NCBI GenBank assembly: GCA_020631935.1
Contig: JACKGP010000006.1
Location: forward strand, 1 to 59,000
Origin: Candidatus Nomurabacteria bacterium
GTDB taxonomy: Bacteria > Patescibacteriota > Saccharimonadia > Saccharimonadales > Saccharimonadaceae
DNA: 59,000 bases
Direction of reading: 5' to 3'
Part shown: positions 18,092 to 26,247 of the stretch, piece by piece
Layout: each line of letters opens with the position of its first letter
Numbering within the stretch: position 1 is the stretch's first letter
Notes under the pieces: model-generated
The model's input: the letters and a program-made list of their open reading frames with translations, nothing else
Database searches by the model: none
Told to the model about the DNA's origin: nothing
Program-made: the position numbers and the translations under genes

Positions 18092-18121
18092 CTTGCATTA
18101 AAAACATAAGCAGCATATACT
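18092..18121 (+). promoter_or_regulatory. promoter of the 52-residue membrane protein gene
   Basis: TTGCAT (18092-18097), exactly 17 bases, then TATACT (18116-18121), which ends 6 bases before ATG 18128. Divergent from the CIRCE-controlled dnaJ promoter. Confidence 0.75.
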
Positions 18122-18127
18122 GATTTT

Positions 18128-18286
18128 ATGGTAAAAAAGAAGACTACAACAAAACGTGCTAAAGCAAAACAGTGTAACCATGAGACCCTACTAACTGCGT
18201 CGTTAACAGCAAACTTGGTGCTGTTCGCAACCGTGGTGGCAATAATGGCCACTTATGCTAGCGAAACTTCTACGCTTTTCGGCTAG
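18128..18286 (+). CDS. 52-residue basic single-span membrane protein
   Basis: A short gene between dnaJ and the FAD oxidase. The product begins MVKKKTTTKRAKAKQ, a strongly basic head, followed by one hydrophobic segment (about residues 22-43) and a short polar end. The start is supported by a well-spaced promoter (18092-18121) whose -10 ends 6 bases before the ATG. No family was recognised. It could be a small DNA- or membrane-associated protein; the basic head and single span are all that can be said. Confidence 0.65.
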   Translation: MVKKKTTTKRAKAKQCNHETLLTASLTANLVLFATVVAIMATYASETSTLFG

Positions 18287-18298
18287 ACAGAACTAGCC

Positions 18299-19948
18299 TT
18301 AGAAGTCCTTTCGCACATGAGAGAAGCTGTATTCCCATGTGGCGTCAGTTTTCTTATTTGGGTTAAATATATTCTGCGGGTCATAAAGTCCTTTGACGTC
18401 TTTCATAAGGCCAAATACTTTCTTGCCGTACATCTCTTCTAGCCACGGTCCACGCACCAATCCGTCATTGTGCTCACCAGAAATTGAACCACCGTACTCC
18501 AGCACTAGTTTATTGACCTCTTTTTGGGCTGGGATTAACTTCTTGCGCTCTTTTTCTTTTGTTATATCCATCAATGGAATAACATGGAAGTTGCCGTCAC
18601 CAAGATGGCCGGCAATTGTTGCCAAGAGTTTATATTTTTTAATAATCTTACGCAACTTAGGAAGGAACTTGGCAAGATTTTCGGGGGGTACGATAAAATC
18701 GTCGATAAATGGTGCGGTATGCTTATCCTTTACTTTGCTGCGAAGCAGGTTGAAACTCTCGCGACGCATTAACCAAAATTTACGCGCCTTAGACTCAGTG
18801 TCATTTCCTTCTAGGTAGGTAAAGTCTTTAAATCTCTGAAGAGATAGTTTAGCTTTTTTAATTTTGTAGGTCACGTCTTCTTGCGAGTCGCCAGTAAACT
18901 CAACTAGTAGTATCATTTTTGGCACGCCGCGACCAAGTGCTAGTCCATTTGGAATTAAGCTTATGCACATCTTTAGCCATGCCCAAAATCCAAGCCTTGG
19001 CAAAAATGCAAATATAAACTTGATACTCAGCCACAGTGTTGCATCATCAAAACACTCAAAAGTAGCTGGCTTTTCCTCTAGGACGGTTGGCACAATCTCA
19101 CCAAGATTTTCAATGCTCTTCATGTAGCAAACCAGCGTGCCAGAATAAGTCTGCTTTTTAACCAGCCTAAACTTTATGTCGGTGATAATACCGAGTGTAC
19201 CCTGCGAACCAACAAGCAATTTCGTCAAATCAAATATGCCAGTTTCACGATTCCATACATCCCATAAATGATATCCAGTTGAATCTTTAGTGACGTTTGG
19301 CTTCGCCGCCTGAATATCGTCGTAATTGGCCTCTAGTAGCTCGAACGTTTTCTTGTAAAGATTACCTTCATAATCCTGTTGGCTCATTTTTTTTATTAGC
19401 TCAGTTTTAGTTAACGGCTTGACTCGATATTCATTTCCGTCGGCCAAAACCACACCGAGTTCCGTAACGAAATTATCCGTCTTGCCATACTCAAGTGACT
19501 TCTCGCCACCAGCGTTATTAGCCACCATTCCACCAACAGTAGCTAATTCGCGACTGGCTGGGTAGCTTGGCATCAAACTGCCGTGCTCTAGGGTTTTTCG
19601 CTCAAAGTGACGATAGTACATACCAGGCTGTACATGAGCGGTCTTGGAGTTAATTCCAAAACTCTTTTTCATGTAGGCAGTCATGTTAATAACAATAGAC
19701 TCGCCAATTGCTGCACCAGACATATCGGTACCCGCCGAACGAGCAGTTAGTGATAGCTCTGGATGCATTTTCTTGTTTTCGCTGACAAACTTAACGAGCG
19801 ACTTTATGTCCTCGCTATCCTGAGGGCTAGCTACAATACTAGGCTTTAACTCGAACAAACTAGCATCGTGCGAGAACTCCTCAAGGGTTTTTTCGCGGAT
19901 ATCTAGACCGCCATGAAATATTTTTGCAAGTTCTTTTTTTAGCTCCAT
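18299..19948 (-). CDS. FAD-linked oxidase (GlcD/D-lactate dehydrogenase-like)
   Basis: A 549-residue flavoprotein of the PCMH/vanillyl-oxidase family. The FAD-binding part has SLTARSAGTDMSGAAIG, SYPASRELATVGGMVANNAGGE and VGSQGTLGIITDIKFRLV; the C-terminal FAD-oxidase cap has IAGHLGDGNFHVIPL and GGSISGEHNDGLVRG. These marks are shared by D-lactate and glycolate oxidoreductases; no iron-sulfur CCG domain is fused. The physiological substrate cannot be read from sequence, D-lactate being most likely in a fermenter. A TATAAG lies 4 bases from ATG 19948. Confidence 0.9.
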   Translation of the reverse strand: MELKKELAKIFHGGLDIREKTLEEFSHDASLFELKPSIVASPQDSEDIKSLVKFVSENKKMHPELSLTARSAGTDMSGAAIGESIVINMTAYMKKSFGINSKTAHVQPGMYYRHFERKTLEHGSLMPSYPASRELATVGGMVANNAGGEKSLEYGKTDNFVTELGVVLADGNEYRVKPLTKTELIKKMSQQDYEGNLYKKTFELLEANYDDIQAAKPNVTKDSTGYHLWDVWNRETGIFDLTKLLVGSQGTLGIITDIKFRLVKKQTYSGTLVCYMKSIENLGEIVPTVLEEKPATFECFDDATLWLSIKFIFAFLPRLGFWAWLKMCISLIPNGLALGRGVPKMILLVEFTGDSQEDVTYKIKKAKLSLQRFKDFTYLEGNDTESKARKFWLMRRESFNLLRSKVKDKHTAPFIDDFIVPPENLAKFLPKLRKIIKKYKLLATIAGHLGDGNFHVIPLMDITKEKERKKLIPAQKEVNKLVLEYGGSISGEHNDGLVRGPWLEEMYGKKVFGLMKDVKGLYDPQNIFNPNKKTDATWEYSFSHVRKDF

Positions 19949-19995
19949 AATACTTATACTTTAAAGGTTATTGAGGTAATAAGCAAGATTGACAA

Positions 19996-20021
19996 CATAA
20001 AACCACTCCCGAAAGAGTGGC
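19996..20021 (-). terminator. Rho-independent terminator of dnaK
   Basis: Minus-strand hairpin CCACTC-tttcgg-GAGTGG (20003-20020) followed by a T run, 24 bp after the dnaK stop. Confidence 0.85.
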
Positions 20022-20044
20022 TCTATATTTAATGAAATGGACGA

Positions 20045-21943
20045 CTACTTTTCGTCGACTACTTCACCTTCGACTGGCTCGTCTTTGTCTTTTTTTCCAG
20101 ACTTCTTATTCCCAGATTCTTCGTCTGCTTTAGACTCTTCGGCAGCCTGCTGATACATTTTTGTGCCAATTGGCATAATTGCATCGTTTAAGGCTTTTAG
20201 TGCCGCTTCGAGCTCATCTTTATCGTCGCTAGATTGCTTTTCCTCGGCTGCCTTTACAGCATCTTCGATAGTCTTTTTGTCTTCGTCAGAGATCTTGTCC
20301 TTGTATTCATCTGGCATTTTCTTTGCCTGATAGATAGCATTCTCTAGCTGGTTTTTAGCATCGATTGCCTCACGCTTCTTCTTGTCTTCTTCGGCATGAG
20401 CCTCAGCATCTTTTTGAGCCTTTTCGATATCCTCTTTGCTCATATTGCCAGATTCCTGAATCGTGATTGACTGCTCTTTACCAGTGCCCTTGTCTTTGGC
20501 AGTAACGTTTAACAGCCCGTTGGCGTCAATATTAAACGTAACTTCAATCTGTGGCACACCACGAGGTGCTGGAGCAATGCCATCTAGCACAAATCTACCT
20601 AGCGACTTATTGTCATTCGCAAATTCACGCTCACCCTGAAGAACATGTATTTCGACTTGCGGCTGGTTATCGGCAGCTGTGCTGAAAGTTTCAGACTTGC
20701 TAGTTGGCACGGTAGTGTTTCGCTCGATTAGCTTAGTAGATACTCCCCCCATAGTCTCGATACCCAGACTCAATGGAGTTACATCTAGAAGCAACACATC
20801 CTTTACATCGCCTGCAAGTACACCGCCCTGAATAGCTGCACCAACTGCTACAACCTCATCTGGATTAACGCCCTGCATTGGATCTTTGCCAAAGATTTCC
20901 TTAACCTTGTCAACAACTGCTGGCATACGAGTCATACCGCCCACAAGAACCACATTATCAATGTCTTTTGCGGTTAGCTTCGCATCCTTTAGGGCTTTCT
21001 CTACCGGGTTAGCTAAACGATTAATCAGCTCGCCGACCATCTCCTCCAGCTTACTACGAGTCAGCTTGTACTCGAAGTGCTTTGGACCATCGGCATCGGC
21101 AGTTATAAACGGTAGGTTTACTTCATATTGAGTGGTGGTTGAAAGTTCTTTTTTGGCTTTTTCGGCCTCATCTTTCAGGCGCTGTAGAGCAGCCTTATCT
21201 TTTGATAGATCAATTCCCTCTTCTTCTTTGAAGTGTTCGATGAAGCTATCGACAATGCGATTATCAAAGTCTTCACCACCTAGGTGGGTGTCGCCATTTG
21301 TGCTCTTTACCTCAAATACACCATCACCAAGCTCCAGAATAGACACATCGAAGGTACCGCCACCAAGGTCGAAAACAGCAATCTTCTCTTCCTTACCTTG
21401 ATCTAAACCATAGGCAAGGGCTGCAGCGGTCGGTTCATTTATAATACGACGAACCTCTAGGCCAGCAATCTTGCCAGCATCTTTGGTAGCTTTTCGCTGC
21501 GATTCATCAAAGTAGGCAGGCACAGTGATCACCGCTTCTGTCACCTTATCGCCAAGATGCTTTTCGGCATCTGACTTGATCTTTGAAAGAATCATTGCTG
21601 AAACTTCCTCTGGAGTGTACTTTTCGTCACCCATCTCTACGGCAACACCAGTACCTTTTTTAACAATATCAAACGGCATAATTTTTATGTCGTTCTGAAC
21701 TTCTTTATCGCTAAATTTACGACCAATTAGGCGCTTTACCCCATAAATTGTGTTTTTAGCGTTTGTGACACGCTGACGCTGCGCCACCTGACCAACCAAA
21801 CGATCGCCTTTTTTGCTGATAGCCACCACGCTTGGTGTGGTACGGTTTCCTTCAGCATTTGCGATAACTTCTGGCTTGCCAGCTACCATATACGCAAACG
21901 CGCTGTTGGTTGTACCTAAGTCGATTCCAATTATTTTACCCAT
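20045..21943 (-). CDS. dnaK: chaperone DnaK (Hsp70)
   Basis: Hsp70 chaperone of 632 residues. The ATPase domain opens GKIIGIDLGTTNSAFAYM and includes EAVITVPAYFDESQRKAT, IAVFDLGGGTFDVSIL and VVLVGGMTRMPAV; the substrate-binding domain and lid end in an acidic tail (EPVEGEVVDEK). The frame extends to 21991, giving an N-terminal stretch with no DnaK counterpart, so ATG 21943 is chosen. It has two tandem CIRCE-controlled promoters and an unusual structured leader. Unlike many bacteria, dnaJ and grpE are not in its operon. Confidence 0.98.
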   Translation of the reverse strand: MGKIIGIDLGTTNSAFAYMVAGKPEVIANAEGNRTTPSVVAISKKGDRLVGQVAQRQRVTNAKNTIYGVKRLIGRKFSDKEVQNDIKIMPFDIVKKGTGVAVEMGDEKYTPEEVSAMILSKIKSDAEKHLGDKVTEAVITVPAYFDESQRKATKDAGKIAGLEVRRIINEPTAAALAYGLDQGKEEKIAVFDLGGGTFDVSILELGDGVFEVKSTNGDTHLGGEDFDNRIVDSFIEHFKEEEGIDLSKDKAALQRLKDEAEKAKKELSTTTQYEVNLPFITADADGPKHFEYKLTRSKLEEMVGELINRLANPVEKALKDAKLTAKDIDNVVLVGGMTRMPAVVDKVKEIFGKDPMQGVNPDEVVAVGAAIQGGVLAGDVKDVLLLDVTPLSLGIETMGGVSTKLIERNTTVPTSKSETFSTAADNQPQVEIHVLQGEREFANDNKSLGRFVLDGIAPAPRGVPQIEVTFNIDANGLLNVTAKDKGTGKEQSITIQESGNMSKEDIEKAQKDAEAHAEEDKKKREAIDAKNQLENAIYQAKKMPDEYKDKISDEDKKTIEDAVKAAEEKQSSDDKDELEAALKALNDAIMPIGTKMYQQAAEESKADEESGNKKSGKKDKDEPVEGEVVDEK

Positions 21944-22082
21944 AAAACTTTCGCTTCGCTTATGAGACAAAACTACGTTTTTTCTCATCAAGTCGTGCGC
22001 TGAAATAAATTCAGGCGCTCGGTTTGTTTTTTTCTTTGCCTTTTAGCGAAGCCCTCCTTCCTAATATTTAATAATGTGCCTA
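21944..22082 (-). promoter_or_regulatory. structured 5' leader of dnaK with distal Shine-Dalgarno
   Basis: Minus-strand RNA. A strong AGGAAGGAGG (complement of 22053-22062) has no start codon at usable distance. It is directly followed by GCTTCGCT (22052-22045), perfectly complementary to AGCGAAGC (21960-21953), which ends 9 bases before AUG 21943. Between them are two hairpins: GCGCcTGAA/TTCAGCGC (22018-21997) and GAGAaAAAAC/GTTTTgTCTC (21986-21964). Folding would place the Shine-Dalgarno across the stem from the AUG. The structure is read by eye; its function is inferred. Confidence 0.6.
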
Positions 22083-22098
22083 AAATTTCTATTATATT

Positions 22099-22125
22099 TT
22101 AGCACTCCTCGCTGTACAGTGCCAA
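22099..22125 (-). promoter_or_regulatory. degenerate second CIRCE at dnaK
   Basis: TTAGCACTC, nine bases, CAGTGCCAA: one perfect half and one half with two mismatches. It directly abuts a minus-strand TATAAT (complement of about 22091-22096), so it would cover the -35 zone of the proximal dnaK promoter. Confidence 0.7.
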
Positions 22126-22135
22126 AACTATATCT

Positions 22136-22165
22136 AGTGTACATAAATTAGCACTCTCATGTCAA
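22136..22165 (-). promoter_or_regulatory. distal dnaK promoter embedded in CIRCE
   Basis: Minus strand TTGACA (complement of 22160-22165), 18 bases, TACACT (22136-22141). The -35 box is inside the spacer of the perfect CIRCE, an arrangement that would let HrcA block polymerase directly. Confidence 0.6.
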
Positions 22166-22174
22166 GAGTGCTAA
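22148..22174 (-). promoter_or_regulatory. perfect CIRCE operator of dnaK
   Basis: TTAGCACTC, nine-base spacer, GAGTGCTAA: identical to the consensus HrcA-binding inverted repeat. Confidence 0.97.
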
Positions 22175-22244
22175 TAAAATTACTTACTGGGGTAGAGCCA
22201 AGAATAGGACAGAATCCCTATTTTTCGAGAAAACTTACGTAAAG

Positions 22245-22499
22245 TTATTTTTTATTCTTCTTAGTGCGCACGGTAGACTGACCGGTGCGGCGAAGGATAT
22301 AATTAAGTACACAACCAAATATAGCCGAACTAACAGCTACTGCAACGACATTAAGCTGAATGAGATTGCTCTCGACTGCCTGGTCGAGATTTCCTAGAAT
22401 AAAAGCACCGACAAAATAAATTACGATATAAACTATAGCCGCAAATAATACGAGGAAGGCTACTTCTGAGGCATTTTAAAGGCAAGAAAATCGTTTCAT
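22245..22499 (-). pseudogene. two-span small membrane protein gene interrupted by one TAA
   Basis: From ATG 22499 the frame reads MKRFSCL, then TAA, then continues open as NASEVAFLVLFAAIVYIVIYF... through two hydrophobic segments to a basic end (TKKNKK) and a TAA at 22245. No ATG, GTG or TTG restarts the frame after the stop before the first span. TATAAT (complement of 22506-22511) ends 6 bases before the ATG, so the promoter and start look intact. A single base change would give an 84-residue protein. Either a recent nonsense mutation, a sequencing error, or readthrough. Between grpE and dnaK. Confidence 0.6.
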
Positions 22500-22527
22500 G
22501 CTGAAATTATACCACTCTCGCCCTGCG

Positions 22528-22992
22528 CTATTTTCGCGTCACGCGCACCATGGCATGGCGAATCACTCGATCATTGAGCATGTAGCCGGGCTGAAGCTCT
22601 GATTCAATGACTTCTTTTTCACCTTCAGCTTCCTCGTCGAACTGGACTGCCTGATGTAAGTCTGGGTTAAAAACAGCGCCCGACTTGCTATTAATACGCG
22701 ACACACCAAGCCCAGCTAGTGTTTTATCCAGCTGTTTGATAAGTCCGCCAATTCCTTTGACCCAGGGGTGATCACTGATATCTTCTGGGATGTGAGCGAT
22801 GGCGCGCTCAACGTTATCAATAACCGGCAGAAGTTCGAGCGTCGCCCGCTCAGCGCCAGCCTTACGTGCGCCGTCGCGTTCGCGCTCGGCTTGCTTGCGA
22901 TAATTTTCAAAATCAGCTCGAAGTCGCTGTAAATCAGCAGTTAGTTCAGCAATTTTCTCATCTTTTTTATCAATTTTCTTAGCTTTTGTCAT
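22528..22992 (-). CDS. grpE: nucleotide exchange factor GrpE
   Basis: GrpE releases ADP from DnaK. The 154 residues have the N-terminal coiled coil (ELTADLQRLRADFENYRKQAERE) and the C-terminal beta domain ending YMLNDRVIRHAMVRVTRK. It is short but complete. The start overlaps the hrcA stop by 4 bases (ATGA), so hrcA-grpE form a coupled operon behind the CIRCE at 23717. Confidence 0.96.
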   Translation of the reverse strand: MTKAKKIDKKDEKIAELTADLQRLRADFENYRKQAERERDGARKAGAERATLELLPVIDNVERAIAHIPEDISDHPWVKGIGGLIKQLDKTLAGLGVSRINSKSGAVFNPDLHQAVQFDEEAEGEKEVIESELQPGYMLNDRVIRHAMVRVTRK

Positions 22993-23696
22993 AAACTCTC
23001 CTCTAGCATTCTCCCTGCTCGGCTTACCAAGTGCATCGTCCGTGCATAATCCTGACGTGTCGGACCAAGTACGCCAATGTAACTATGGTCGCTAAATGGT
23101 GAACAGAACTTACTTATAATCAGACTCGCACCAGAGCTTTTCCCGATTGGATTTTCACTTCCAATATAAACATTCAGTGGTTCATTTGGAGCAGCTTCAC
23201 GTAGCCACGGCTCAAGATTATCGAGCAAGCGGGCTACCTGCTGGGCATGATCGCCTACCAAAAATTCCGGATGACTAAAGAGATTGCCGATACCGTTGAT
23301 ATACAGCTCATCACCGATTGTCGCAAGACCTAGATTCCGCGTCAATTCCACAAGCCCGTCAACTGCACCACGAATGGCACGGTCGGCTCGGCTTTGTTGA
23401 CTCGAGACACGGGCCTCAATCGCTTTGACGCCCCGATCAAGCTTTGGCATATCCGAAAGCTGCGCATCGGTAATCGTGTTCACGTACACACGGTAGCCTT
23501 TGTCAGTAGGGATTCGGCCAGCACTCGTGTGCGGCGCCTTAATGAAGCCAGCCTCTTCAAGCTTGGCCATCTCACTTCGAATAGTTGCACTCGAAACACC
23601 AAAAAGCTTCGCAAGCGTCACGCTTCCGACCGGCGAGGCGACTTCTGCATACTGTTCGATAATCGCGGCAAGAATAGCCATCTGGCGTTCTGTCAT
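22989..23696 (-). CDS. hrcA: heat-inducible transcription repressor HrcA (short form)
   Basis: HrcA binds CIRCE and represses chaperone genes. The N-terminal winged helix is clear (VASPVGSVTLAKLFGVSSATIRSEMAKLEEAGFI and HTSAGRIPTDKGYRVYV). The C-terminal part is shortened: 235 residues against about 340 in Bacillus, keeping YIGVLGPTRQDYARTM. The -10 TAAAAT (complement of 23703-23708) ends 6 bases before ATG. Its CIRCE gives autoregulation, and all four CIRCE sites in the window fit it as the local regulator. Confidence 0.95.
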   Translation of the reverse strand: MTERQMAILAAIIEQYAEVASPVGSVTLAKLFGVSSATIRSEMAKLEEAGFIKAPHTSAGRIPTDKGYRVYVNTITDAQLSDMPKLDRGVKAIEARVSSQQSRADRAIRGAVDGLVELTRNLGLATIGDELYINGIGNLFSHPEFLVGDHAQQVARLLDNLEPWLREAAPNEPLNVYIGSENPIGKSSGASLIISKFCSPFSDHSYIGVLGPTRQDYARTMHLVSRAGRMLEESL

Positions 23697-23716
23697 AGTG
23701 CCATTTTAGCATAAAA

Positions 23717-23743
23717 CTAGCACTCAATCAATGCGAGTGCTAG
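23717..23743. promoter_or_regulatory. CIRCE operator shared by hrcA and the divergent kinase gene
   Basis: CTAGCACTC, nine bases, GAGTGCTAG. Lying between divergent genes, it spans the expected -35 zones of both the hrcA -10 (complement of 23703-23708) and the kinase -10 TACAAT (23758-23763). Confidence 0.93.
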
Positions 23744-23769
23744 ATGCCCCTCTATGCTACAATGTACCT

Positions 23770-24402
23770 ATGCAAATAGATGAAAAAGTTAGTTTTATCA
23801 AAAAATGGCTCGGCACAGGCTCAATTAATATATTCGGCCTACCTTATGCTGGAAAGGATACGCATGGTGGTTATTTAGCAGGGCTACTCGATGCATCACT
23901 ACTGGGCGGCGGCGATATCTTGCGAAATAGCAAAATACCATCTCATGTTCAAAAAATAATCGATTCAGGTGGACTCGCCCCCACGGAAGACTACGTACGA
24001 ATCGTGCTACCATATCTGTCTGATGGTAAGTTTAAAGACCGACCACTAGTCCTTAGCTCTGTTGGGCGCTGGCACGGCGAAGAAGACGGGGTCATTGCTG
24101 CTGCCGAGCAAAGCGGACATCCGCTAAAGGCTGTAATATACCTACATATTACAATCCAAACTGCCAATGAACGTTTTAAAAAATCTAAGCAAAATGGCGA
24201 TCGCGGCAATCGGGCCGATGATGATCACGACAAATTGATAGTGCGCTTTAGCGAATTTGCAGAAAAAACCTTGCCAGTTATAGACTACTATCGTCAAAAA
24301 CAAATTTTACTTGATATAGATGGCAACCCACCAGTCGATGAAGTGCGAAAAGTAATCGTAGACCAGCTATACGAGCTAGCTCTGCAATCAAGAAGTGAAT
24401 AG
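23770..24402 (+). CDS. adenylate-kinase-like nucleoside monophosphate kinase
   Basis: A 210-residue P-loop protein. NIFGLPYAGKDTHGGYLAGLL is an NMP-kinase Walker A (G-x4-GK-[DS]-T), and a lid-type segment (AVIYLHITIQTANERFKKSKQNGDRGNRADDD) followed by LIVRFSEFAEKTLPVIDYY matches the adenylate kinase layout. The Gly-Arg details differ from housekeeping Adk, so a divergent paralogue is likely. TACAAT (23758-23763) ends 6 bases before ATG 23770, so the in-frame start at 23731 inside CIRCE is rejected. HrcA control is inferred from the shared operator. Confidence 0.8.
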   Translation: MQIDEKVSFIKKWLGTGSINIFGLPYAGKDTHGGYLAGLLDASLLGGGDILRNSKIPSHVQKIIDSGGLAPTEDYVRIVLPYLSDGKFKDRPLVLSSVGRWHGEEDGVIAAAEQSGHPLKAVIYLHITIQTANERFKKSKQNGDRGNRADDDHDKLIVRFSEFAEKTLPVIDYYRQKQILLDIDGNPPVDEVRKVIVDQLYELALQSRSE

Positions 24403-24417
24403 AGAGCTCTAGACTAG

Positions 24418-24470
24418 TTGGCAAAATGCTACACAGAACGTGACACCTAGTGTAGACGTGGGTCTAGCTG
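24418..24470. other. short convergent intergenic hairpin
   Basis: Between the kinase gene and lepA an inverted repeat CTACAC...GTGTAG (loop about 15 nt) lies inside a weaker outer pair CTAGAC...GTCTAG. There is no clear T run on either side, so it is at best a weak bidirectional terminator. Confidence 0.35.
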
Positions 24471-24471
24471 T

Positions 24472-26247
24472 CTAATCACGCTTTAGCATGACGGTAAACG
24501 CCTCTGATGGAATGTCGACTTTACCAAACCTCTTCATGCGCTTCTTGCCTTTGGCCTGTTTGGCTAGGACTTTCTTTTTGCGCGATACGTCACCTCCATA
24601 TAGTCCAGTTGTAACATCTTTTCGATAAGCACTCAGGTCTTCACGAGCAATAAATCTACCACCAATTGCAGCCTGAAGTGCAACTTTAAAGTTCTGGCGC
24701 GGTATAACATCACGTAATTTTTTCACAATCTCGCGCCCCAAACTTTGCGCCTCAGAACGATGACACATCACACTCAATGCGTCGACTATTTCGCCTGCAA
24801 CATAAAAATCAACTCGCACTAAATCTTCGGACTGATAGCCAGATAATTCGTAGTTAAAACTACCGTATCCGCTAGTCACCGACTTTAGTTGATCGTAGAA
24901 GTCGGTTAGCAGGTTTGCAAGCGGTGCATCAAAACTAATTAAAGCCCTCTCGTCAATATAGCTTAGGTTTTTTTGCTGACCACGCTTCGATACAATCAGC
25001 TGAATCACTCCACCGATATACTCATTCGGTACAACAATCTCACCCCTAATCCAAGGTTCGCGAATCTCAATAATCTTTGTGACGTCAGGCAAATCACTTG
25101 CGCTTTTTATTCCGATATCTTCACCGTTTACCAATGTTAGCTGATAGTCAGTCGATGGATTCGTAACAACCAAATCTAGATTATATTCCCGCTCCAGTCG
25201 CTCGCGAACAATATCCATATGGAGCAAGCCCAAAAAACCAATCCTTACTCCAAACCCTAGAACAGGTGAATTCTCCGGCTCAAACTGCAACGCTGAATCA
25301 CTCATCGACAGTTTTTCAATGGCGTCCTTTAGGTCATTATAATCTTCGTTTGAAACTGGGAAAAATCCCGCATAGACAAATGGTTGAACATTTTTGTATC
25401 CTGGCAGCGGCTCGTCCGTACGACTACGCCCAAGTGTCACCGTATCACCAACTCGCGCATCACGGGTAGTTTTTAGGTTTGTGACTATATAGCCAATCTC
25501 GCCAGTATCTAGGGTTTGGTCTGGTACCATATCTGGACTCAAGTGACCGATCTCGAGCGCAATCCCACGAGCTTCAGTGGCCATCATGTATATTTCATCG
25601 GATTTGCTAATTTTTCCATCAACGACTCTTACGTACAAGACCACTCCCCGATAGTCATCGTAGTAACTATCGAATATTAACGCACGAGTTGGCGTATCCT
25701 TATCTCCAACTGGTCCGGGTACGCGATCAATAATGGCATCAAGAACCTGACCAACATTTTCGCCAGTTTTAGCTGAAATTTTAATGATATCCTCTTCCGA
25801 GCAACCAAGTAGATTTATAACTTCTTTTGAGACTCGCGGCACATCGGCAGCTGGCAAATCGACTTTATTCAATACTGGAATAATCGTAAGGTCTTGCTCC
25901 AATGCCAAATATACATTAGCCAATGTTTGAGCCTGAATACCCTGAGAAGCGTCAACTACCAAGATTGCACCCTCACAAGCCTGCAAGCTACGCGAAACCT
26001 CATAGCTAAAATCTACGTGACCCGGTGTATCTATTAGATTTAGATCGGTGTCACGATAGTTCATTCGAACCGGCTTTAGTTTAATCGTAATGCCTTTTTC
26101 ACGCTCTAAATCCATACTGTCAAGCAGCTGCGATTTCATATCGCGCTCCTCGACAGTACCCGTCATTTCCATCATACGATCAGCCAGAGTCGATTTTCCG
26201 TGATCTATGTGGGCAATAATACAAAAATTTCTAATGTTTTTACTCAT
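24472..26247 (-). CDS. lepA: elongation factor 4 (LepA)
   Basis: Ribosomal GTPase of 591 residues, close to the usual 600. G1 is AHIDHGKSTLADRMM; also DTPGHVDFSYEV (G3) and NKVDLPAADV (G4), then the EF-G-like domains III and V and the LepA-specific C-terminal domain (YGSFNYELSGYQSEDLVRVDFYV, ending MKRFGKVDIPSEAFTVML). ATG 26247 directly abuts the murJ stop, so it is the last gene of the tilS-ftsH-murJ-lepA run. Confidence 0.97.
   Translation of the reverse strand: MSKNIRNFCIIAHIDHGKSTLADRMMEMTGTVEERDMKSQLLDSMDLEREKGITIKLKPVRMNYRDTDLNLIDTPGHVDFSYEVSRSLQACEGAILVVDASQGIQAQTLANVYLALEQDLTIIPVLNKVDLPAADVPRVSKEVINLLGCSEEDIIKISAKTGENVGQVLDAIIDRVPGPVGDKDTPTRALIFDSYYDDYRGVVLYVRVVDGKISKSDEIYMMATEARGIALEIGHLSPDMVPDQTLDTGEIGYIVTNLKTTRDARVGDTVTLGRSRTDEPLPGYKNVQPFVYAGFFPVSNEDYNDLKDAIEKLSMSDSALQFEPENSPVLGFGVRIGFLGLLHMDIVRERLEREYNLDLVVTNPSTDYQLTLVNGEDIGIKSASDLPDVTKIIEIREPWIRGEIVVPNEYIGGVIQLIVSKRGQQKNLSYIDERALISFDAPLANLLTDFYDQLKSVTSGYGSFNYELSGYQSEDLVRVDFYVAGEIVDALSVMCHRSEAQSLGREIVKKLRDVIPRQNFKVALQAAIGGRFIAREDLSAYRKDVTTGLYGGDVSRKKKVLAKQAKGKKRMKRFGKVDIPSEAFTVMLKRD

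Noticed and set aside
21944..21991. DnaK start at 21988/21991
   Set aside because: It would add about 16 residues before GKIIGIDLGTTNS that have no DnaK counterpart, and the codon lies within a leader hairpin without a Shine-Dalgarno nearby.
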